Assembly: GCF_000711975.1 (NCBI RefSeq)
Contig: NZ_JONT01000013.1
Location: forward strand, 1-64,000
Length of the DNA: 64,000 nt
Direction of reading: 5' to 3'
From: Desulfofalx alkaliphila DSM 12257
GTDB lineage: Bacteria > Bacillota > Desulfotomaculia > Desulfotomaculales > Desulfohalotomaculaceae
The notes beneath the pieces were generated by a model that was not told where the DNA came from, did not search any database, and saw only the letters and a list, made by a program, of their open reading frames with translations. The position numbers and the translations under genes were made by a program. Every line of letters begins with the position of its first letter. The stretch's first letter is position 1. Below, one piece after another: positions 16,241 to 24,463 of the stretch.

Positions 16241-18595
16241 ATGGATGAAAAAACCTTAATCCGACTGGAATTTAACAAGGTGCGTTTACAGCTGGCGGAA
16301 TATACCGGCTCAAACCTGGGCAGGGAGTTGGCGGAGCAATTGCAACCCAGCACCAACATAGATACCGTATTAGCTTGGCAGGCGGAAACCACCCAGGCAA
16401 GGGAGTTAATGCGCTTTGAGCCGGGTTGCGATTTTAGCGGCTGGCATGATGTGCGCAGTGAAATATCGCGATTGAAACGGCAGGCACTCTTGTCTGCCGA
16501 TGAACTTTATCGTGTGGGGGAAACACTGGCAGCCTCCAGAAGAATTAAACTATTCTTAACAGAGCGCAAGCTAAAATACCCTGTACTGGGAGATTTGGCT
16601 GAAGGGCTGGTTAGTCTACCGGCTATCGAAAAAGAAATTCTTGCTGCCATACTTCCCGGTGGAGAGATAGATGATAACGCCACTGCGGAATTAGCCCAAA
16701 TTCGCAGGCGAATAGTCAATGCCCAGGCCAAGGTTAAAGAGCGTTTAGAGCGCATTATTCGCTCACCGGAAAAGCAAAAATACCTGCAGGAGGCCATCGT
16801 CACCATCAGAGGGGACAGATATGTGGTGCCGGTAAAACTGGAGTATCGCCAGCAGATTCCGGGTATAGTGCACGATCAGTCTGCCAGTGGGGCCACTGTC
16901 TTTGTGGAACCCATGGGTGTAGTGGAGGCAAATAATGAAGTGCGGCAACTGCTCGCCGCAGAAAAACAAGAAATACAGCGGATATTAACTCATCTTAGCG
17001 GTTTGGCAGCAGGGGTAGTGGAGGATTTGGCTTACTGCATGGAATTACTGGGTCATTTAGACTTTGTGCTGGCAAAGGCCTCTTACAGCCGCAAATTGGA
17101 TGCCTGGCAGCCTAAAATTGTGCCGGATGCGGTAATAGATCTGAAGAGAGCAAGGCACCCGCTGCTAAGCGGTGATGTGGTGCCCTTGGACTTAAACCTG
17201 GGCAAAGATTTTACTACCCTGGTAATTACCGGTCCCAACACCGGGGGTAAAACTGTGGCTTTAAAGACTGTGGGTTTATTTGTGCTGATGACCCAGGCAG
17301 GCCTACACATTCCGGCAGATGACGGTTCCCTGGTGGGAATTTTTAGCCAGGTTTTTGCTGACATCGGGGACGAACAGAGTATTGAACAGTCCTTAAGTAC
17401 CTTCTCTTCCCACATGACAAACATTGTTGATATTATCAATAGGGCCGGCCAAGGCAGCTTGGTCTTGATGGATGAATTGGGTTCTGGCACCGATCCCACC
17501 GAGGGATCGGCCCTGGCCCAAGCCTTATTAGAACACCTGCACAGTAAAGGGGTGTGTACCATTGCCACCACCCATTACAGTGAACTGAAGAGCTTTGCCT
17601 ATGCCAATGCCGGTATTGAAAATGCCAGCGTGGAGTTCAATAGCGAAACGCTGCAGCCCACCTATCGAATGTTAATTGGCAAACCGGGTCGCAGCAATGC
17701 CTTTGAAATTGCCAGCCGCTTGGGCTTGAAAAAGGAATTGGTAGAAAGGGCTAAGGAGTTTTTGGGTAAAGAACAATTACAGGTAGCTGATTTAATGCGG
17801 CAACTGGAATATACCCAGCAGCAGGCAGAAAAAGAGCGGCAGCAGGCCGAGCAAATGCGCCGGGACAGCCAACAGCTAAGAGATAGATACCAAAGGCTTG
17901 AACAGGAGCTAACCGCTCGCAAGGACGAAATATTGGATAAAGCCAGGGAAGAAGCCAGGTTAATAATTAAAAATGCCAGCCGGCAGTCTGAAGACATCAT
18001 CAAAGAACTAAGGGATAGGATAGCGCAACAAACTGCCCGGGAACAGGAAGAAGCAATTAAACAGGCCAGGGAACAACTGTACCAATTACATGATAAGACC
18101 GTTAAAAAGAAAATAAAAAGGGTACAAAACCACCGGCCGCCTAAGGAGTTAAAACCGGGAGACGAGGTGTTTATACCCCAGTACAACCAAAAGGGTTATG
18201 TGCTTGATGTGGGAGATAACAAGCAGGTGACGGTGCAGGTGGGCATCATGAAAGTGACGGTAGAAAAGGAACAATTGCAATTGACAACCGCACCAAAAGA
18301 AGAAGCCGGTAAAAGCCAGTATGGCAGGATGATTATGAATAAGGCAAAGACAATTAGCAATAGCTTGGATATGCGAGGCATGCTGGCAGAGGAAGCAGTG
18401 CTGGAAATGGATAAGTACCTGGATGATGCTTTTCTGACCGGCTTGAAACAGGTGAATCTAATCCACGGAAAAGGCACCGGCGCACTGCGTGCGGCGGTGC
18501 ATCGGGAATTAAAGGGCCACCCCCGGGTAAAAAACTTCCGGCTGGGCGAAATAGGAGAAGGGGGCGCCGGCGTTACGGTGGTAGATTTAAAGTAA
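16241..18595 (+). CDS. mutS2: Endonuclease MutS2
   Basis: A 784-residue MutS2 protein, linked in the family to recombination suppression and ribosome-collision rescue. The lever/core domains (about 1-300) precede the ATPase with Walker A GPNTGGKT (about 330) and Walker B LVLMDELGSGTDPTEG. A long coiled coil lies at about 505-630 (Q/E/R-rich), a KOW-like segment near 645-690, and the C-terminal Smr nuclease domain starts at SLDMRGMLAEEAVLEMDKYL with IHGKGTGALR. ATG 16241 starts 17 bp after the U32 gene with AAGGGG upstream. The DNA mismatch-binding domain of MutS1 is absent, as expected. Confidence 0.96.
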   Translation: MDEKTLIRLEFNKVRLQLAEYTGSNLGRELAEQLQPSTNIDTVLAWQAETTQARELMRFEPGCDFSGWHDVRSEISRLKRQALLSADELYRVGETLAASRRIKLFLTERKLKYPVLGDLAEGLVSLPAIEKEILAAILPGGEIDDNATAELAQIRRRIVNAQAKVKERLERIIRSPEKQKYLQEAIVTIRGDRYVVPVKLEYRQQIPGIVHDQSASGATVFVEPMGVVEANNEVRQLLAAEKQEIQRILTHLSGLAAGVVEDLAYCMELLGHLDFVLAKASYSRKLDAWQPKIVPDAVIDLKRARHPLLSGDVVPLDLNLGKDFTTLVITGPNTGGKTVALKTVGLFVLMTQAGLHIPADDGSLVGIFSQVFADIGDEQSIEQSLSTFSSHMTNIVDIINRAGQGSLVLMDELGSGTDPTEGSALAQALLEHLHSKGVCTIATTHYSELKSFAYANAGIENASVEFNSETLQPTYRMLIGKPGRSNAFEIASRLGLKKELVERAKEFLGKEQLQVADLMRQLEYTQQQAEKERQQAEQMRRDSQQLRDRYQRLEQELTARKDEILDKAREEARLIIKNASRQSEDIIKELRDRIAQQTAREQEEAIKQAREQLYQLHDKTVKKKIKRVQNHRPPKELKPGDEVFIPQYNQKGYVLDVGDNKQVTVQVGIMKVTVEKEQLQLTTAPKEEAGKSQYGRMIMNKAKTISNSLDMRGMLAEEAVLEMDKYLDDAFLTGLKQVNLIHGKGTGALRAAVHRELKGHPRVKNFRLGEIGEGGAGVTVVDLK

Positions 18596-18611
18596 AAGTA
18601 TTTTCATCCTT

Positions 18612-18632
18612 GCCGTGCCGTGGGGGCATGGC
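18612..18632. terminator. Possible terminator between convergent mutS2 and azlD
   Basis: GCCGTGCC (18612-18619) pairs with GGCATGGC (18625-18632), with one G-U pair. It lies between convergent genes but lacks a clear T run on either strand. Confidence 0.4.
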
Positions 18633-18635
18633 GGG

Positions 18636-18938
18636 CTAGAAAAACATTTCCCATACAAATACGCCCAAAATACCGCCTATAACCACAAACATTAAATTTA
18701 ACCTGCAATAAGCTATTGCTATGGCCACAATGCATCCTGCCATTGCAGAATCGGTGCTGCCGGTGGATGATAAAATGCCGGGAAAGATAAGGGCTCCCAA
18801 GGCAGCAAAGGGTATAAACTCAAAAAAAGTGTGCAAGTAGGGCGGCAGTTGAATGTTACTTAATAAAACCATAGGCAGCATACGTGGCAGATAAGTTACT
18901 ATGGCCATGGCAATTACCAAGAATATCAGCTTGTCCAT
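18636..18938 (-). CDS. azlD: AzlD-family branched-chain amino acid export subunit
   Basis: A 100-residue membrane protein with about four hydrophobic segments and the AzlD pattern (MAIVTYLPRMLPMVLL near the N-terminus). AzlD pairs with AzlC to form an exporter of branched-chain amino acids. It starts 1 bp after the azlC stop codon, so the two genes are translationally linked. The real substrate cannot be deduced from sequence. Confidence 0.88.
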   Translation of the reverse strand: MDKLIFLVIAMAIVTYLPRMLPMVLLSNIQLPPYLHTFFEFIPFAALGALIFPGILSSTGSTDSAMAGCIVAIAIAYCRLNLMFVVIGGILGVFVWEMFF

Positions 18939-18939
18939 A

Positions 18940-19674
18940 TTAATTATTCACCCCTCTGGGAAACAATACAGTACCCGCTGTGGCGGCAATTATTGTAGCG
19001 ATAATGATACTCCAGCCCGAAGAAATCCCAGAGAACATGGGAACCCAGTAAAGTACCGAGTGAATAACCATTGCCATCAAGGCAACTGTCAATACAGGTA
19101 AAGATTTTCTTAGGGACGGAACCAGCAGGCCAATAAACATGGCGTAAAGGGCCATGCCCATGCTGGTCTTTAAAGCTTCAGGTAACCCTGCGGCCAAAAA
19201 AACGCCCACCCATGTACCTACATTCCAAGCAAAAAAGGCAATAAAATTTAGCCCTAAGAGAAACTTGGGGCTTAAAGGCTTCTTAGTGCTTAGGGATGCC
19301 ACAGCAAAGGTTTCGTCGGTAACACCAAAGGAAACCAGAGACAGCCATTTCTTTGATGTGCCCTGCCGTACCCGTTGGGAAAGTGCAGCAGACATTAAAA
19401 AGTGGCGTGAATTTAAGATAAAGGTGGCTAAAACAATTTCCCAGTACACAACTCCCAGTGTAAGTAGATTTACTGCCATAAACTGGCTGGCCCCGGCAAA
19501 AACAAAAAAAGACATCATTATACTGATGTGATCCGGAAGGCCGGCCGACTTAGCCAATAAACCAAAGGCAATGGCGCTGGGTATGTAGCCTATGGCAATG
19601 GGCAGGCCAAGCTTTAACCCGTCATTTATGGTCATTGGTTCAGCGGTTTCATTAGATGCTATTTTCGTTTCCAA
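18940..19674 (-). CDS. azlC: AzlC-family branched-chain amino acid permease
   Basis: The 244-residue large subunit of the AzlCD exporter. It has about six to eight hydrophobic segments and the family signature GLPIAIGYIPSAIAFGLLA, then FAGASQFMAVNLL. I place the start at TTG 19674: AGGAGG at 19687-19682 gives 7 nt spacing. A TTG further upstream (19692) would put the SD inside the coding region. No adjacent Lrp-type regulator is present. Confidence 0.9.
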   Translation of the reverse strand: METKIASNETAEPMTINDGLKLGLPIAIGYIPSAIAFGLLAKSAGLPDHISIMMSFFVFAGASQFMAVNLLTLGVVYWEIVLATFILNSRHFLMSAALSQRVRQGTSKKWLSLVSFGVTDETFAVASLSTKKPLSPKFLLGLNFIAFFAWNVGTWVGVFLAAGLPEALKTSMGMALYAMFIGLLVPSLRKSLPVLTVALMAMVIHSVLYWVPMFSGISSGWSIIIATIIAATAGTVLFPRGVNN

Positions 19675-19770
19675 AATACTTCCTCCTGACAATGATGAAA
19701 AGAACTATGACACTATATAACAATACTATAGAAAACAAGAAGCGACAAGGTGCCAATTTATGCGCTTGCT

Positions 19771-19814
19771 GAGAGAAGAAAAACTTAACGGGTAGCTAAT
19801 AAGCTACCCGTTAA
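19771..19814 (-). terminator. Terminator of the penicillin-binding protein gene
   Basis: TTAACGGGTAGCT (19785-19797) pairs with AGCTACCCGTTAA (19802-19814). Read on the minus strand the hairpin is followed by GTTTTTCTTCTC. Confidence 0.88.
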
Positions 19815-19831
19815 AGATCTTACCCTAATCA

Positions 19832-22132
19832 TCAGTCATCTTCTTCATCGGAGTCCCGGTCCCTATGACCGTCTTGCAGTTCGTCATCATTTTTGGGCGG
19901 AGCCCAGGGATCATCAAAGTCCGGGAAATCCGGCAGCCAACCGCCACTGTTGCTCTCATTGTGTAAATCACACATTTCAGTGGGGGCCCGCAGGTGATAG
20001 TCTTGCACCCTACTGTCTACGGTGTAGGGCAGTTTAATTAGCACCTTAGTTATTCTGTTAGGGCAATACTCATTAGGAAGTAGACCGTTATCGGCACAAA
20101 CCTCCATTAGCACATGGCTGCTGTCTGTTTCCGTGGGTACCGTGCCTTGAACAAAATAGTCTGTTGTCATATGTTCATCCGGTGTGTGCGGCCCTGGCAG
20201 CAGTCCGGATTTATTGTCCACCGTGGCCCTGACAATACCCGGAGGAGGGCCGGAAAATCGCCGTTCCGGCAAGCCTTCGTGGGCTTTGATCATAATATCC
20301 CGCCATAGGCTTGCTGTGGTGCCACTGGAGTAACCGCTGGGCAGTGACTGCCTTTGGGATTTGCTGCCTATCCAGGTGACAGCCACAAAATCTGTGGTGT
20401 AACCGGCAAACCACACGTCGGTGCTGTCGTCGGTGGTGCCTGTCTTACCGGCCACATCCCTTTGGGGTAAGCTGGCTGCCCCACCGGTGGCTCCGGGGCC
20501 CACCACTGCAGAGCGAAGCATATCGGTAATTAAAAATGCTGTGGTGGATTTCATAGCCCGGTGCTGTTGAGCGGTATTTTCTTCTAATACCGTGCCGTCC
20601 AGTCTTTCTACCCTTCTTATTACCACGGGCTCGGAATATATACCGTCATTGGCAAAGGCCCCGTAGGCTGCCGCCAGTTGCAAAGGAGTAACACCGTGCC
20701 TTATACCGCCCAGGGCTGCAGAAAGGCCTTCTAATTGGTTGTTTTCATCAGCTAAGCCAAGTGCCGACACAAACTTTGTAGCATTGCCTATACCCGCTTC
20801 TTGTAATGCTTTTACTGCAGCAAGGTTAGCTGATACAGTAATGGCTTGTCGCATCGTTATCAAGCCGCGGTAACTGCCACCATAATTTCGGGGAGTATAA
20901 CTTCCACCGAAGGTGGTGGGTATATCGTCATAAATTGATGCCGGGCCTTTGCCAATGTACTCGATGGCAGGCCCATATGCGGCTATGGGCTTAAAGGTGG
21001 AACCGGGCTGTCGCTTTTCATCGGTGGCCCTGTTCCAACCACGGCTGGCTAAATGCTCACGGCCGCCAACCAGTGCCTTTACATGGCCGTTTTTGACGTC
21101 TAATACCACAGCGGCAGCATAGGGCAGTAGGTTGCCTTGCTCATCCCGACTGGAGTTAGGAAACCGATTTTCGTTTGCCAGTGCTTCTTCAGCTGCCGAC
21201 TGTATTTTTGGATCTAAGGTGGTATATACCCTTAAACCCTTTCTAAACACTTCATTTTCACCATGGGTGGCTATCAATAGTTCAGTTACATGGTCTACAA
21301 AGTAAGGATAAGGATAGGCTGTGGCAGTATTTAACTTGCCGCTGCTAAGTGTTATCTCTGTATTTTTAGCTTCTTGGGCCTCCTGTTCGGTTATGTACCC
21401 GTGTTTGGCCATTTGATCCAGTACAATGTTGCGCCTGTTTTTAGCCACCTCTTCATTGTGGTAGGGGTTATAGGCACTGGGCGCCTGGGGCAAACCTGCC
21501 AATAGGGCAGCTTCCTCTAAAGTTAGCTGGTCTACGTTTTTGTTGAAATAAACGATAGAGGCGGCTTGAATACCATGGGCCCCTTCACCAAAATAAATGC
21601 CGTTTAGATATTCCTGCAGTATCTCATCCTTGGTTAGATGACGCTCTATTTGGATGGCTAAAAACATTTCTTGCACTTTTCGTCTAAACTTCTTTTCTGT
21701 GCCAATGTTTGTCACCGATGACTGACGGGCTAACTGTTGGGTAATGGTACTGGCTCCTTGATCTAGGCTGCCGGTTTTTAAATCAGCCCAGGCTGCACCA
21801 AAGATTCGGTAAATATCTACACCCCTGTGGCTATAGAAACGAGTATCTTCTATTGCAATAAAGGCGTTCTTTACCATTTCCGGAACATCTTTTATGTCCA
21901 CAGGCGTGCGATTTTCAATGCCCACTCGGGCCACCAGGTTGTCATCTTTGTCATAGATTTCTGTGGATGCAGCAAAGTTAATGTCACTGGGACTAAATGC
22001 CGGCATGTCGGCAACACTTGAGTAAACAAAGGCCAGCCCTGCGGCACCGATAACCATGGCAAAAAAAATTACAGTTACCAGAGCAAAACGTAATACATTT
22101 AGTTTTCTGCGACGACGAGTTTTCTTTGTCAA
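19832..22132 (-). CDS. Class A penicillin-binding protein (PBP1A family)
   Basis: A bifunctional peptidoglycan glycosyltransferase/transpeptidase of about 766 residues, anchored by one N-terminal membrane helix (about 12-36) after a basic RRRRK stretch. The GT51 domain has IAIEDTRFYSHRGVD and GASTITQQLARQ. The transpeptidase has the SxxK serine in RQPGSTFKP, SxN in TVSANL and KTGTTDDSTDVWFAGY. The tail is rich in Asp/Glu and Pro. TTG 22132 is chosen because AAGGAGG (22147-22141) lies 8 nt upstream; another TTG at 22138 is only 2 nt from it. A monocistronic unit ending at the terminator at 19785-19814. Confidence 0.94.
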   Translation of the reverse strand: MTKKTRRRRKLNVLRFALVTVIFFAMVIGAAGLAFVYSSVADMPAFSPSDINFAASTEIYDKDDNLVARVGIENRTPVDIKDVPEMVKNAFIAIEDTRFYSHRGVDIYRIFGAAWADLKTGSLDQGASTITQQLARQSSVTNIGTEKKFRRKVQEMFLAIQIERHLTKDEILQEYLNGIYFGEGAHGIQAASIVYFNKNVDQLTLEEAALLAGLPQAPSAYNPYHNEEVAKNRRNIVLDQMAKHGYITEQEAQEAKNTEITLSSGKLNTATAYPYPYFVDHVTELLIATHGENEVFRKGLRVYTTLDPKIQSAAEEALANENRFPNSSRDEQGNLLPYAAAVVLDVKNGHVKALVGGREHLASRGWNRATDEKRQPGSTFKPIAAYGPAIEYIGKGPASIYDDIPTTFGGSYTPRNYGGSYRGLITMRQAITVSANLAAVKALQEAGIGNATKFVSALGLADENNQLEGLSAALGGIRHGVTPLQLAAAYGAFANDGIYSEPVVIRRVERLDGTVLEENTAQQHRAMKSTTAFLITDMLRSAVVGPGATGGAASLPQRDVAGKTGTTDDSTDVWFAGYTTDFVAVTWIGSKSQRQSLPSGYSSGTTASLWRDIMIKAHEGLPERRFSGPPPGIVRATVDNKSGLLPGPHTPDEHMTTDYFVQGTVPTETDSSHVLMEVCADNGLLPNEYCPNRITKVLIKLPYTVDSRVQDYHLRAPTEMCDLHNESNSGGWLPDFPDFDDPWAPPKNDDELQDGHRDRDSDEEDD

Positions 22133-22163
22133 GACCAAGTCCTCCTTCGGACTTTTTACCTCG

Positions 22164-22169
22164 ATTATA
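22164..22169 (-). promoter_or_regulatory. -10 element of the PBP promoter
   Basis: TATAAT on the minus strand, about 32 bp before the chosen TTG start. No convincing -35 is visible, so this is a partial promoter call. Confidence 0.4.
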
Positions 22170-22210
22170 ACATATAGAGGTAAAAGTATTGTAGATAAAA
22201 TTTACCAACC

Positions 22211-22240
22211 TTGTCAGAGCTTGTTTAATTTTGATATAAT
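22211..22240 (+). promoter_or_regulatory. Sigma-A promoter of tyrS
   Basis: TTGTCA (22211-22216), an 18-bp spacer and TATAAT (22235-22240). The resulting leader of about 115 nt contains AGCCG...CGGCT followed by TTTATTT (about 22298-22325), a weak hairpin that might be an attenuator. I see no T-box sequence, unlike the other two synthetase leaders here. Confidence 0.7.
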
Positions 22241-22361
22241 ACATAAGGTTTGATGCTTGCGGCAACTGTTAAATTCACTAAAGCAGCATACTTATCAGCC
22301 GTTTAGTCATAAGGTCGGCTTTATTTGCGCCAATGCCTAATTTTGAAAGGAGTTATGTAAA

Positions 22362-23597
22362 GTGTCCTTTATAGAGCAGGATTTAGAAAAACAACTGGAA
22401 GTAATCCGGCGCGGTGTCGCTGAAATTATACCGGAAGAAGAATTGGTTGAGAAATTAAAGGAATCGATTAAAAACAATAAACCCTTAAAGGTAAAGCTGG
22501 GGCTTGACCCCACTGCCCCGGATATTCACCTGGGTCACACGGTGGTGCTGCAAAAGCTTCGCCAATTTCAGGATTTAGGACACAGCGTAATTATTATATT
22601 AGGTGATTACACCGGGCGCATTGGCGACCCCAGCGGTAAATCAGAAACAAGAAAACAACTCACCGAAGAAGAAGTGTTATTTAATGCTCAAACCTATGAG
22701 AAACAAATATTTAAGGTGCTGGATAAGGAAAAGACCAGGGTGGTGTTTAACAGCCAGTGGCTGGCGCCCTTGACCTTTAAAGAGGTGCTCACCCTTTCGG
22801 CTAAGTATACCGTGGCCCGAATGCTTGAACGGGATGATTTTCAAAAACGATTTACAGCAAACCTGCCAATCAGTATACACGAGTTTTTCTACCCCCTAAT
22901 GCAGGGGTATGATTCAGTGGCGCTGGAAGCTGATATAGAACTTGGCGGCACCGACCAAAAATTCAACCTATTGATGGGTCGTCATTTGCAAAAAGAATAT
23001 GGCCAACAACCGCAAATAGCCATAACAATGCCGATATTAGAAGGGCTGGACGGTGTTAACAAAATGAGCAAAAGCCTGGGTAATTATATCGGTATTGATG
23101 AACCGGCCAACGAAATGTACGGCAAGACAATGTCTATTCCGGATGACTTGATGGTCCGCTATTTTGAATTGGTAACCCGGGTACCCCTGGAGGAAGTACG
23201 TCAAATAGAGGCGTCCCTAAAAGAGGGCAGTGCCCATCCCAGGGATATTAAAATGCGATTGGGTAGAGAGATCGTTACTATCTACCACGGAGCAGAGGCT
23301 GCCCGTAGGGCTGAGGAGGCATTTGTAAAGGTATTTCAGCAGCGAAACCTGCCTGATGATATACCCGAGTTTAAAATTACCGATGAAATGATGGAGGAGG
23401 GGCAGGTGGTTTTACCTAAGCTTTTGTTGGCCGCCAACATGGTTGCCAGCACAAGTGAAGCCAGAAGGCTTGTAAAACAGCGGGCAGTAAGAATTGACGG
23501 GGAAACGGTTACAGATGCCAACCTGCGCTTTAATGTTGATAAGGAAATGATTATTAATGTAGGAAAACGAAAATTTGCAAAAATATTACCCCAATAA
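22362..23597 (+). CDS. tyrS: Tyrosyl-tRNA synthetase
   Basis: A class I synthetase that charges tRNA-Tyr, 411 residues. The HIGH-equivalent motif appears as [11 protein letters not shown] (near 55-60) and the KMSKS loop as [10 protein letters not shown] (near 235); an S4 RNA-binding domain lies at the C-terminus (about 345-410). The [10 protein letters not shown] form and overall sequence resemble the TyrZ-like subgroup of bacterial enzymes. The start is GTG 22362 behind AAAGGAG; an ATG at 22355 hits a stop at once. It has its own promoter and no T-box was seen. Confidence 0.95.
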   Translation: MSFIEQDLEKQLEVIRRGVAEIIPEEELVEKLKESIKNNKPLKVKLGLDPTAPDIHLGHTVVLQKLRQFQDLGHSVIIILGDYTGRIGDPSGKSETRKQLTEEEVLFNAQTYEKQIFKVLDKEKTRVVFNSQWLAPLTFKEVLTLSAKYTVARMLERDDFQKRFTANLPISIHEFFYPLMQGYDSVALEADIELGGTDQKFNLLMGRHLQKEYGQQPQIAITMPILEGLDGVNKMSKSLGNYIGIDEPANEMYGKTMSIPDDLMVRYFELVTRVPLEEVRQIEASLKEGSAHPRDIKMRLGREIVTIYHGAEAARRAEEAFVKVFQQRNLPDDIPEFKITDEMMEEGQVVLPKLLLAANMVASTSEARRLVKQRAVRIDGETVTDANLRFNVDKEMIINVGKRKFAKILPQ

Positions 23598-23608
23598 TAA
23601 CAAATAAG

Positions 23609-23645
23609 GCACTCCCGCCTCATAATATATATGGGGGGGGAGTGC
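23609..23645 (+). promoter_or_regulatory. Inverted repeat covering the yunB ribosome-binding site
   Basis: GCACTCCC (23609-23616) is complementary to GGGAGTGC (23638-23645), directly before ATG 23646. The 3' arm contains the Shine-Dalgarno sequence, so a hairpin would hide it. It could also be a tyrS 3' hairpin, but no T run follows. Confidence 0.45.
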
Positions 23646-24323
23646 ATGTTTAAAAAAAGGCGTCACATCTCAAGCACAGCCTTTTTTCTGTTTTTAATGT
23701 TTGTATCAATTCTATTTATATACTTGATAGTTGATAGAAATTTACGCCCCACCATTTTAGGCATTGCCGAAGCACAGGCTAAGTTGATTGTCAGTGAAGC
23801 GGTGAGTGTGGCGGTGCAGCAAAAGGTGGCGGAGGAGAAGGTCAGATATCAAGACTTGGTCACTGTGCACAAGGATGCCAATGGTAAGATAGTAATGATG
23901 CAAGCCAACACTGTAACAATTAATCAAATTTCCACCGATCTTACCATTGAAGTTGTCAAAGCTCTGAGACAAATCGAATTGAATGAGTTAAAAATTTCAT
24001 TGGGTCAAGCCCTGGGCAGTCACTTTTTAGCTAACTATGGTCCACGAATTAATGTCAGTGTGCTGCCGGTGGGCAGCGTTAAGGTGCTGGTTTCAGACTC
24101 CTTTAGCGCCGAGGGAATCAACCAAACAAGACATCAAATTAAGCTGGACTTAAATACAGATGTAAAAATTGTAATCCCCCTTTATGAAAAAGATATCACT
24201 GTACATACTGTTGTACCCCTTACCGAAAGCATTATAGTGGGAGATGTGCCCGAAACCTGGGTTAGCATCCCCGGTGGCATAATAGGCGGCATAGGGGGAG
24301 AGGCCTTGCTGGGGAGCCAATAA
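23646..24323 (+). CDS. yunB: Sporulation protein YunB
   Basis: A 225-residue protein with one N-terminal membrane helix (about 10-30) and a YunB-type extracytoplasmic domain: NLRPTILGIAEAQAKLIVSE, a central INQISTDLTIEV segment, and a C-terminal Gly-rich segment (VSIPGGIIGGIGGE). In Bacillus, yunB is expressed in the mother cell and is needed for full sporulation; its biochemical role is not known. ATG 23646 is chosen with GGGGGAG upstream; an ATG at 23631 would sit before a run of eight G's. It is followed by a strong terminator. Confidence 0.9.
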   Translation: MFKKRRHISSTAFFLFLMFVSILFIYLIVDRNLRPTILGIAEAQAKLIVSEAVSVAVQQKVAEEKVRYQDLVTVHKDANGKIVMMQANTVTINQISTDLTIEVVKALRQIELNELKISLGQALGSHFLANYGPRINVSVLPVGSVKVLVSDSFSAEGINQTRHQIKLDLNTDVKIVIPLYEKDITVHTVVPLTESIIVGDVPETWVSIPGGIIGGIGGEALLGSQ

Positions 24324-24360
24324 AGAAATCCTGGGCATTATGCCCAGGATTTCTTTATTG
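24322..24360. terminator. Bidirectional terminator between yunB and the metS-like gene
   Basis: A 16-bp perfect stem (24322-24337 with 24341-24356, loop TTA). It serves yunB on the plus strand and the symporter operon on the minus strand. Confidence 0.92.
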
Positions 24361-24361
24361 T

Positions 24362-24463
24362 TTATTTGTCGCGGTTCTTAGTTGCGATACCAATACATAT
24401 GGCCGCTCCGCCCCACATTAGTATCATAGCAAAAACCATCATTACAACTGCGCTGGTAGTCAT
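24362..24463 (-). CDS. MetS-family small subunit of an NSS transporter (33 aa)
   Basis: A 33-residue peptide, MTTSAVVMMVFAMILMWGG then AAICIGIATKNRDK, with one membrane helix and a short charged tail. Its ATG overlaps the TAA of the symporter gene by one base (TAATG), which indicates translational coupling. In Corynebacterium, the methionine/alanine importer MetP needs a similar tiny protein, MetS, encoded right after it; this gene has the same size, position and pattern (MMVFAMILMWGG). The family call is from memory of that pattern. It is too short for most automatic gene finders. Confidence 0.85.
   Translation of the reverse strand: MTTSAVVMMVFAMILMWGGAAICIGIATKNRDK

Noticed and set aside
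22241-22361. T-box leader for tyrS
   Set aside because: No T-box sequence or strong terminator-antiterminator pair is present; only a weak hairpin is seen.
23617-23630. CATAATATA as a sigma-K -10 element for yunB
   Set aside because: It matches the -10 pattern but would leave almost no leader before the SD, and no -35 partner is visible.
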